A DNA stretch of 64,000 bases from Hygrophila difformis (taxonomy: Eukaryota; Streptophyta; Magnoliopsida; Lamiales; Acanthaceae): contig JAOANR010000003.1 in the NCBI GenBank assembly GCA_030278955.1, forward strand, positions 18,623,050 to 18,687,049, given 5' to 3'. The notes under the pieces are model-generated. The model was not told the origin of the DNA. It made no database searches and worked only from the letters and a program-made list of their open reading frames with translations. This document shows positions 55,785-64,000 of this stretch, one piece after another (the stretch's first letter is position 1; every line of letters begins with the position of its first letter). Both the position numbers and the translations under genes were made by a program.

Positions 55785-55810
55785 GGCAAGGAATTCTTTA
55801 TTATAATAGA

Positions 55811-57183
55811 TTGCTGCTTTCCACTTTCCGTTGGGAAGAAAACACTATTTTTTCACTTGTTTAATTGTAGCTTCACTACATTGCCTTTGTAGATCCACTT
55901 TCTTCCTTTTGCATCTCTTTATTAATAAAGCTTCTCCTATTCACAATTCTAATCCATCTTTATCTTTATAAGAAGTCAATTCAAATAAGTCTTCCTATTT
56001 CCATTTTTCATACAAGAAACCATCCCCACTCCCTCATCCCACATTAAGTGGAATTTTATTTCATTTTCTATAGCAGTTTTTCAAATGATCCTGAAGTTTA
56101 AAACTAATGTTCTAAGAGATGAGTGAGTGGTAACAACGTACCAAAAAGAATCCCCAAAATAAATGGGGAGTGGTAGTTTACACAAGATTCTATTGAGACA
56201 AAAAAAAGGGCCAAAGTTAGACAATGAAATTAATCAAATCACCTGTGAGAAAATTATAATGGAATAAAGTAGAGATAAGGGACATAAGAAATTATTCAGA
56301 ACGAATGATTGATGCGGCGGTGCTGCCGTGTAAGATATTGAATTGGCTCACAACGTTGAGATCTTGGTCGCCCTTCCCCCCCCCCCCCCCCCCCCCAACA
56401 CACATCTCTCTCACTCTCTCTCTCTCTGCCTTAGACTTTTTAAAATGGATAAACTCGATGAATCAAACTCCAAGTTGCAATTTTTTTATAATATACACTC
56501 AAACGTTATCACAAAAAATAGTGTACCAGATTAAATAATGCAAAAATAGAGGCAAACTGCGTACGCTGTAACCCCCCTATCTCATACCACTGTCCCACTT
56601 GATTTCGACTGCCCCTGTTAGCTATCCATTGGCTTTGGCTGGCCCCTGTTTCTATTTAATACCCTTTGGGGTGTATTTAATTATTCTCGCCTTATCGAAA
56701 ATAGAAGCTCGCTCAAACCGGAAAAAAAAAAAAAAATATCAACAAACATAATTATTATTGTTTTTATATGTAAACAAAAAATCAATTTTCTCTGTCTGCT
56801 GCCTGGCCCGGACCCCCATGTATCTCTCGATTTCACTATTTACAGAGAAACCAGCAAAAGGAAGCGGAAAAACCAACAAAGAGCAGTTAACTAACGGCTA
56901 AGATTCCCATAGACTCGTTTTTCTTCTAGAAGACTCACGCCCTTTTTCAGCTTTTACTCCCCTGTTTTCCAATTCCCCCTTTCTCCCCCCCACTTGTATC
57001 TCTTTATATATTCTCTTATAGAGATGACTGCGTCACTCATCAAGCTCAGCTCAAACACAATATCGTGAATTTTCTAAGGTTTTGAAATACCCAATTATCT
57101 TTTCAGGTGGTCCGAGTCCCTAAATCCTGATTCAAAATTAAAGCAAGATATCGAATCGAATCAAATCGAGGCGTACCTTATTA
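55811..57183. other. Intergenic region and promoter of the F-box/Kelch gene
   Basis: Contains a C run (56378-56396) followed by CT-rich simple sequence and, at 57003-57010, a TTATATAT box about 175 bp before the ATG that would suit transcription of the gene at 57184. No coding sequence. Confidence 0.5.
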
Positions 57184-58281
57184 ATGGCGACGGCTATAGA
57201 CGTCGATATGATTCCCGGCCTTCCGTACGATGTCGGCCTTGAATGCCTGGTAAGAATTCCCCATCAGAATTTCTCCTCTGTTGCGTCCGTCTGCAAGACG
57301 TGGAAGCGTCAGATACAGCTTCCCGAGTTCTGGAGGCTCCGGAGAGCCTCCGGATTCACTCGCAGGGTTCTTGTTATGGCGCAGACCGTGTTCGACCCGA
57401 CCCGGGAGGTTGGGGGAAAGAAGAACGCCGCGGCCGCGGCGCCGGTTTACCGGCTGACGCTCTGCGAGCCGGAGACGGGTTATTGGGCGGAGCTGCCGAC
57501 CATACCCGATTATGAAGGGGGGTTGCCTTTGTTCTGCCAGGTGGTCGGGATCGGGTCGGATCTGGTGGTTATGGGCGGATGCGACCCGGTGACTTGGGAG
57601 GTGCGCAATGGGGTGTATGTATACGATTTCCTCTCGGCCACGTGGCGCCGCGGCGCCGACATGCCTGGATGCAAGCGGTTATTCTTCGCGTGCGCGGCCG
57701 ACGGGAATCGGACGGTGTTCGTGGCGGGAGGGCACGACGGGGAGAAGTGCGCGCTGAAGTCGGCAATGGCGTACGACGTGACGGAGGACAAGTGGACCGT
57801 CTTGCCGGACATGGCGCGGGAGCGGGACGAGGCGAAGGGAGTATTCCGCCGCGGACGATTCGTCGCCGTCGGCGGTTACCAGACGGACGCGCAGGGGAGA
57901 TTCGAGAGCAGCGCGGAGGAATTCGATCCGGCGAGTGGGGAATGGTCGCCGGTGGAGGACGATTTCCTGGATATCCCTGCGTGCCCTAGGAACTGCGTAG
58001 AGGACGGGGAGGGGAATCTGTTCATCTGCCGCGGCGGCGAATTATTGGTAAGAGAAGGATCAGCGTGGAAGGCGGTGGCGGAGCTGCCGGCGGCCGTGAG
58101 GAACACGGCGTACGCGGCGGCTTGGGAGGGGAAAGTGATGGTTATCGGATCGGAGGGAATTGGGGCGCCGTACAATGGATTTGTATTGGATTTGAAGAAT
58201 GGTGGTAAAAAGTGGGAAATGGTGGGGGCAAAAGAGGAATTTTCTGGGCATGTTCTGACAGGGTGCACTTTGGAATTGTAA
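57184..58281 (+). CDS. F-box/Kelch-repeat protein (KMD/KFB-type)
   Basis: A single-exon gene of 365 codons with high GC, unlike the surrounding DNA. The ATG at 57184 starts MATAIDVDMIPGLPYDVGLE and is preceded by a stop-containing leader. F-box at residues ~9-55 (IPGLPYDVGLECLVRIPHQN and VASVCKTWK). At least four Kelch units follow, with GG doublets and Y/W pairs: VVMGGCDP..VYVYDFLSATWRRG, VFVAGGHDG..AMAYDVTEDKWTVLP, FVAVGGYQT..AEEFDPASGEWSPV and a C-terminal one. The family supplies substrate receptors of SCF ubiquitin ligases. Close Arabidopsis relatives (the KISS ME DEADLY group) target type-B response regulators or phenylalanine ammonia-lyase for degradation. Which target applies here cannot be told. 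No defects are seen. Confidence 0.93.
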   Translation: MATAIDVDMIPGLPYDVGLECLVRIPHQNFSSVASVCKTWKRQIQLPEFWRLRRASGFTRRVLVMAQTVFDPTREVGGKKNAAAAAPVYRLTLCEPETGYWAELPTIPDYEGGLPLFCQVVGIGSDLVVMGGCDPVTWEVRNGVYVYDFLSATWRRGADMPGCKRLFFACAADGNRTVFVAGGHDGEKCALKSAMAYDVTEDKWTVLPDMARERDEAKGVFRRGRFVAVGGYQTDAQGRFESSAEEFDPASGEWSPVEDDFLDIPACPRNCVEDGEGNLFICRGGELLVREGSAWKAVAELPAAVRNTAYAAAWEGKVMVIGSEGIGAPYNGFVLDLKNGGKKWEMVGAKEEFSGHVLTGCTLEL

Positions 58282-58463
58282 GTTGATATTAAAATCATGA
58301 ATGTATTGTATCCAAAAAAAATCATGAATGTATAATGTGCAATGCCTTCTGTAAATACTTGCAGAAACTAGTCGCAGTATTGTATTTTGCTTTTGGTGTG
58401 TACAATTTTTACAAATGCAGAGTATCAATTTTTGTGTGTGACTACTGATTGTATTACTTTAAT

Positions 58464-58681
58464 CATAGTTGTTAAGATCCCGATCCTCATGATCTTGATA
58501 GTAGAATGTTACGATCTTATGGTCATAATGTCATAAACTCACGAATTAATATTAGTACGCATAATTGAGTTTATTTATTATTGCAATTTCATAAGATCTT
58601 TGGATCCCGATTCGATCCTACGATTCCGATCTTGCAAAGAGAAAAACGATCCAATATAGGATCCCGATCTTAACAACCTTG
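58464..58681. mobile_element. hAT-type MITE with 8-bp target duplication
   Basis: A 218-bp element whose ends are GTTGTTAAGATCCCGATCCT and its exact inverse, just inside a CA..TG border. The 8-bp direct repeat actttaat flanks it at 58456-58463 and 58682-58689. It lies between the two convergent genes, 180 bp after the F-box stop codon. Confidence 0.85.
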
Positions 58682-58868
58682 ACTTTAATGAATATGGGTA
58701 CATTGTGATTGTGATTTTTGTGAACTAATAGAACAGAGAGATCTCATTATGAAGAAAGAACACAATGAAATATGCATATCCATCATGGTAAAAACACATA
58801 TCAGCCCCTTGAAGAATTTTCTCACCAAAAGAAAAGAATGAAAGATTTTACCATAGGCGGCAAAAGGC

Positions 58869-61800
58869 CTACTTTATTCTCATAGACTTGTATAAGATTT
58901 CCCCAAATTTTTGGTACATGTGTTTCTTCAAGTACATTTTCTCCACCTTCTCTCTACCTTTCATTCCCAGTTCCTGCCTTGCTGATGGGTTCTGCAACAA
59001 GAATTTGAGGTTTTTTGCAAGAACCTGAGCCCCATTGCGTCCTAAAGGGTGGAGGAGACCGGTCACATTGTGTTCTACTATTTCTTCTGTGCCTCCAGCA
59101 TGAGTTCCAAGCACCTGAACCAATGACAGCCGTTGTCTATTAAATTTTTCAATCATAGTTTAATTAACGAGTGAGAGCAATCATGGAGAAGGAATGGAAC
59201 AATGTGGTAATGAGCATTATCGTGTTGGCATGTTCCTAGAATCATAATAATTGTTGTAACAATGTTGTTGATTGATCAGAGCTGAGTCAAGCTGGGCAGC
59301 TCAAGTCCATTCAAAACGCCAAAGGAGCAAAAATTGTGCTGCAAGGTTCACTTGAATTGAAATATTTCGAGCTCAAACTCAAGAGACAAGCTTCCCTAAC
59401 AAAGTTTAATTGAGTTGGTTCAATTTAGGAAAGCCCCATCACTTAGTTATATTATCGAGTACTACTATATCTGTTCCTAAATAAATGACACATTTCTTAT
59501 TTCACGTAATCCAAGATACATTTATTCTCAATAACTCAAATTGTATATAAGTAAAAAATTATAAAAATTTGATATTCTAAAACTACGTTATTAGACGAAT
59601 CCAACAAGATCTTACTTGACTATATTTTTCTTATTTAATGTGCTAAAATTTGATCAAAGATATTCAATGACGGTGAGACGGAGGAAGTACTATGTTATTA
59701 TCTGTCATTTTCACAAAATGAGCTGTGGATTAGCAATTTTAAATATGTTTAAGAGCGCTGTGATTTGTACACATACCGGAAGTCCAAATGCCATAGCTTC
59801 AATTGTCACTCTCCCAAATGTTTCCCCGAGGCCCTGCAGAGTTATATAATACATGGCATCAAGAATCAATTAAGCAGAGGACCACTACTTTTACTAGTTA
59901 AAATTTAATGTTGAATGAGAAGGACCATTGCAAGAAACCATGAAATGGTATACCTGGGAATTCATGACATATACATCTGCCGCTGCATAAAGAGAGGCAA
60001 CACGAGATGTTGCTGGAGTCCACAGCACAGAATTTGATACGTTTGAATGTATTTTGAGATATCCAAGTAGTGCCTTGACATAAGGCACTTTGTTGCTTTT
60101 AGATCCTACCGAACCAATGAGAATCTTGATATTCTTCGCTTTCTGCTCACTGCTCTCAGATGGAGCTTTTTTCATACTTATAAGATCTTTATCTTTTCTG
60201 CCGCGAACACCAGGCAACCTTTTAAGTTTCTTTCTCAAAGTAGCTTCACCAGTTTCTGAATTCTGAAGCAGTGCTCTCGAATAATAATCATGATCTATCA
60301 AGATTGAATCGTTGACAATTGAATTATGCTTCAGCGGATGCTCAATCAACAAACGATATGATTCCAGAAGCAACAATTGACCCTTTCCTGGGTTTATACT
60401 GCTCAAGGTAACGGCAAGCATGTCTTTGTCTTTCAATCCCATTTCTTCTCTAACCGCACTTCTCAGTACCTTCTTCTTCTCGAGCATCTTCTCCGTTGTG
60501 AATGATGGTGTATTTAATGAGCAGGGGATGCCAGCTGCAAAGGCAAGCTCGTCATTGACAGAGAGTGGTAACAGCGCAGGATCGGATTTCAACTGAATGT
60601 TTTCTTCCTCACACCATGTTAGCCATTGCTTGGATTGCATTTCAGAAAGGAAAATCAGCTTCTTCACTCGATTGAGCATGTGCTTTGATCGATCAAAATA
60701 CTCTTTTCTGTTCTCCATGATCCACCACATGATTTGAGTTGAACCAAGTACGGTACGGGAGAAGTATTGTTCTGACATCACATTAAGAAGAAACAAAAAG
60801 GTTCAAAATATATTCACAATCTAATCAAGTACTTTTGACAGTTATAACCTGCTATGAAGAATACTAGCGAAACAGGACAGACAACAAGGCCAAGATATCC
60901 TAACAACATGCCAGGGGATAATCATCAAACCCAATTTAAAAGCACTAAAATGCACTGTAGAGTAAGGAACACAGGGTTATTCTCTACTTGATTTCCAAAC
61001 ACTGATATCATTGATATTTGATGGCATACTTCACTGAACATTAGCAGCCCACACAAATCATTAAATTAATTACCTAGGTCAATCTTGAAAGCAAGTAAAC
61101 CAAAGCCATCAAGATTATGGATTTTCCCACTTAAAAATGAAACTCCAACTTGAACAAATTCAGGTATACATGATAATTTGTGAAAATTGTAAATGATAGG
61201 AACGAATGTCAAGTTCTCACCAATCCAAGATGAACACACAGCAGACCCTGCAATGATGAGATCTGCTTTCATGGCTACCTTGAAGCTTATATCCCTTTTG
61301 TCATTGAGCACTTTGATTTTTCTTCTAGAGAGTTCTCGCATCAAACCACCTTTTTTGTTGAGGACTATAACTGAAATCGTAGCTCCACAGCTCAGGAATT
61401 CTGTTGCTAACTCCATCATTGCAAGTGGAGCTCCTGTCATGGACAGCTCATGAAATATCAACACAAACTTTCTTGACCAAACAAGGCGTGCAAATGCACC
61501 CTTCCTATTGCAGGTTCCTGACCGGCTTTCTGGACTCCACTCCAAAATTGTGTTCTCTATAGAGCCAAATGGACCAACAAGCATTCCGTAAGTTGTATTT
61601 TGCTGAGGAATCTCCTCTTCTGGCACCTCAACTTCAGGGTCTACTTCATCTGTCACCATCTTTGGTTTAGACCCCCTCCTCCTACGTGATCTCCTGCTAT
61701 TTCTTTTCAATGCTGTGTTCTTACTGAGTTTACCATTTTTAGCATTCTTGGAAAGAATCTCATCACTCTTCAAATTCAACTGGTTTGTGCTATTCTGCAA

Positions 61801-62178
61801 CTTAATGCCTCCAGACTCGACATTAGCAATCAAATCCCTCCTGTTATTGACCCGACCTTCAGAATTCTCTCCAGTTGACTCACCTCCATAACCACCACTA
61901 AAAAGATCTTCCTTATTATCACCATGAGCCCATCTTGACTGAAAATAAAATCCTGCATAAGCCCAAAGAGTGATCAACAGTAGCCACAGGACAATGCGGT
62001 TACCCCTGAACAACTGAGAGCTAAACACACCACTCCTGCCCTCTTTTCTTGGAGTACGCCCAGAGTTCAGTCTCCTTAATGTAGGAGATCCCCTCGGTGT
62101 TGTCTTCCCTGATGGAGACTTCAAGGAACCACCAACGGGTCTTAATGGTGACAACCTTATTACATTTGCTTCATCCAT
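58869..62178 (-). CDS. Type II membrane glycosyltransferase, GT4-like (UDP-glycosyltransferase superfamily)
   Basis: Four-exon model: 62178-61221, 60771-59954, 59833-59777, 59114-58869. All junctions are GT-AG in consistent phases, 692 codons in total. The N-terminus is basic and Ser/Pro-rich (SPLRPVGGSLKSPSGKTTPR), followed by one transmembrane helix (NRIVLWLLLITLWAYAGFYF, ~residues 59-78), so a Golgi type II protein is likely. A lysine/arginine-rich stem follows. The catalytic part has FHELSMTGAPLAMMELATEF, SSINPGKGQLLLLESYRLL, VGSKSNKVPYVK, NSQGLGETFGRVTIEAMAFG (over an exon junction) and a GTHAGGTEEIVEHNVTGLLHP segment typical of GT4 sugar-nucleotide binding. It closely matches what I recall of Arabidopsis At3g15940/At1g52420-type proteins. 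The biochemical substrate is unknown to me. A Stowaway MITE lies in intron 3. Confidence 0.92.
59463..59689. mobile_element. Stowaway-like MITE in intron 3 of the glycosyltransferase gene
   Basis: TACTATATCTGTTCC ... AGACGGAGGAAGTA. The inner blocks ('aaattataaaaatttgatat', 'ttagacgaatccaac') are shared with the other copies. Confidence 0.8.
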
Positions 62179-63240
62179 TGCAAAATACTCAAGTCTCTAT
62201 AATCACAGCTTCAACATACAACAGCATCAAAATGAAATGAAACTATATGCGCAAACTCTGAAATTGATTCAACCGCTATGCTATGATTCAATTCTTTTTT
62301 TTTGGTGAGTGCTATGATTCAATTCTTGAATTCAAACATCCAAAACTTTATGCTAAAAGTAGCTCTATACTCTCCAGTATCAAATTACGAATGACCTGCA
62401 TAAATTCAAAGAAATATAAATTAAAAGCACAAAAATGACGGAGGTTGCACGACATGAATTGTATTAAGTTCCAGAGATCACTGTTAATGATGAAATCAGT
62501 TATCGAATTCAAATCTTAGTTTCACCAACAAATGCTAGAGTCAACAACAGAAATAAATTCTCGAGCAAGTAAATCACGGAAGCACATAGCAACAGATCAC
62601 TTAAAAAAACCAAACAGTCCAACAACCGATTACACCAAAAATAAAATAAATAGATAAAATAATCCAATAATCTACACACTCAGAGATACAACTCATACAA
62701 AAATCGCTACTCCGCCAGAAGCAGCTGGCAACCGATCTCGAAACACATTAATCAGCAAACGAACTCAATCATTCACTCAAGTAAAAACTGGATCTCGGAA
62801 AAAAGTTAAATTTACCGCAGAAATCAGGAGCCAGTAAATCCGCTTTTTCAATAAGGGAGAAGAAAATGGCGAGCGCTACTATTTCGAATGCCACCGACAG
62901 CTCCAAAACCGCGTAAAAGCACACCAACTGTAGGTGATTGGACTGCACTACGGAGCAATGAAGAGTGTTATCTGTACTTGGGTAACTCAGCTATAACTGT
63001 ACTGTGGTGAACTGTAAAGAAAGGGATGAGGGAGCTCCGGCGCGTAAACGAGCGGTCAACTGACGGAGAATGGCAGCGCGTGAGGAAATAAGTCGCATTT
63101 GAGAAAAAAATTACAGTTGGGCGTTGGGAGCCGATTATAAATAAATAGGATGAATAATTAGAGCTTAAAACTAATGTACATGAATTACAAGCTACGAAGT
63201 ATTAAAAAAATGAATATTCAAATAGTACTTTCTATTTAGC
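62179..63240. other. 5' leader and promoter region of the glycosyltransferase gene
   Basis: No coding sequence. A 20-bp unit ('gctatgattcaattctt') occurs twice around an oligo-T (62277-62326). A leader intron is possible: GC-richer, purine/pyrimidine-biased DNA at about 62820-63090 looks like a distal first exon or CpG-rich promoter, but I cannot fix its borders. Confidence 0.4.
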
Positions 63241-63242
63241 TA

Positions 63243-63470
63243 AAGTTTATTCCTTTCATTTTTTTTATTAATTGTTGGTATTTTCTAAAAATTATTCCAC
63301 ATCGTTGGGAATGAGAATTGACCCAAATGGCTGCTTTTTAATTATAGGTTGGGTTCGATTCCAACTCGGTCCCCTATCACACACCTTTTATCCCCTTTGT
63401 AATTTGTATGGTTTGGATTTCCACACATCTTTGCGACATAAGTATCAATGTCTAAAAAAAAGTTTATTCC
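63243..63470 (+). mobile_element. tRNA-derived SINE-like retroposon
   Basis: B-box-like 'ggttgggttcgattccaac' at about 63346, tail 'cctttgtaatttgtatgg', then an A-run at 63454-63461. The 12-bp direct repeat aaagtttattcc stands before (63243-63254) and after (63459-63470). The tail matches the minus-strand copy at 14362-14562. Confidence 0.55.
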
Positions 63471-63745
63471 AATCATAGGAATGGAAAGTATTATATTTTT
63501 TTCAATATTATCTTTTCACTCACATGAATAGTATAGTATAATATTGCTCTTTAGATAGATAAAAATAAAAATTATGAGTTAAATATGGTATTTCTTATTT
63601 ATGTAAAATGACAACTAATCATAAATGGAATGAAAATGAACAGTTTTGTAGTAGTAATATTTAAACAAATCCAGTTAATTTATTATGTGCTGTGCCAAAG
63701 TCCAAAAAGTGTTTGGACATAAATGTACTTTAGTTTGTTTTATTA

Positions 63746-64000
63746 TACTACATTTGTCCCATTTAATATGTCTTGTTCGATTTCTGTACATAATCCAATA
63801 CACTTTTATAACCGTTAATATTTTAAAATATATACAACAAAAAATTATGTAAAATATATATTTTAAAACTATATAATTATAGAATTATAACAAGGCACAA
63901 CTCGACTATTTTTCCTCAAATATATACTTGTAATAATATTGAGTCAAATTTAAATAATAAAAAGTGTCAAAAAGTCAAACCAGGCATGTTAGCTGAGACG
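63746..64000. mobile_element. Stowaway-like MITE, cut by the window end
   Basis: Starts TACTACATTTGTCCC. The inner blocks ('aactcgactatttttcctca', 'gtcaaaaagtcaaacca') match the copies at 3646 and 36814. The right terminus should fall within a few tens of bases after 64000. Confidence 0.8.

Larger units (their letters stand above)
41870..55810 (-). mobile_element. Complete, possibly autonomous Helitron (13.94 kb)
   Basis: On the minus strand it starts TCTATTATAATAAAG (55810 leftwards) and ends with a hairpin (arms 41892-41898 and 41880-41886, seven GC-rich pairs, 5-nt loop), six bases, then CTAG (41873-41870). The bases outside are A before TC and T after CTAG, the A^T target rule of Helitrons. 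It has no terminal inverted repeat or target duplication, as expected. It contains an RPA-like gene and a multi-exon RepHel gene, both on the minus strand, in the order usual for plant Helitrons. A MITE (54854-55117) lies in the RPA gene intron. With both termini and an unbroken RepHel model it may be autonomous or very recently so. Confidence 0.88.

Noticed and set aside
57243..57989. Overlapping ORFs in other frames and on the minus strand of the F-box/Kelch gene
   Set aside because: They are shadows of a GC-rich coding exon. Only the frame at 57184-58281 has recognisable domains.
1..64000. CRISPR array or bacterial-type operon
   Set aside because: There is no regularly spaced repeat array. 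Genes have spliceosomal introns, and the tandem repeats seen have no unique spacers.

Overview
The window is nuclear DNA of a flowering plant, very probably a eudicot. The signs are GT-AG introns, a few gene-rich, higher-GC islands in AT-rich sequence, and plant repeat families: Stowaway MITEs with CTCCCTCCGT ends, Mutator-like elements, an Athila-like element, a Cassandra-like 5S repeat, a plant L1-type LINE with RNase H, a caulimovirid endogenous virus and a Helitron encoding an RPA-like protein. I suspect an asterid, but the sequence alone does not prove it.

Host genes. Only three look functional. A six-exon chloroplast SET-domain protein lysine methyltransferase (Rubisco LSMT-like) lies at 20269-23078 (+). 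A single-exon F-box/Kelch protein lies at 57184-58281 (+). A four-exon family GT4-like membrane glycosyltransferase lies at 58869-62178 (-). Host remnants are an orphan first exon of NAA15 (19342-19392), a 5'-truncated O-fucosyltransferase pseudogene (24093-25020, -), an unidentified decayed gene (about 25370-26520, +) and a possible captured exon inside a transposon (4615-4860).

Layout. 1-3644: 3' end and LTR of an Athila-like retrotransposon inserted into a Stowaway MITE. 4071-14194: a nest in which an old Mutator-like element contains a second one (4434-12197). The second carries a nearly genome-length endogenous pararetrovirus (about 4880-11940, minus strand). Next to it a tiny LINE fragment contains a third Mutator-like element and a SINE. 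14699-17211: solo LTR. 17543-18864: long-TIR Mutator-like element with a 9-bp target duplication. 19-26 kb: host gene island. 26.7-31.3 kb: AT-rich DNA with MITEs and SINE copies. 31281-37403: 6-kb LINE with target duplications. 37.4-41.9 kb: hAT-like and Stowaway repeats and a Cassandra-like 5S repeat. 41870-55810: a complete Helitron with both termini. 56-63 kb: second host gene island.

Most striking item. The Helitron (13.9 kb, minus strand) has a proper 5' TC end, a 3' hairpin plus CTAG end, a RepHel frame that can be followed without a break through 13 exons (1589 residues by my exon model), and an adjacent RPA-like gene. The N-terminal part of RepHel is built from eight consecutive tiny exons, all in the same symmetric phase. 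Four of these are 60-bp paralogues encoding a basic RxSKRNRTM-like motif. This looks like exon-level tandem duplication inside a transposon gene and is the best candidate here for something not described before.
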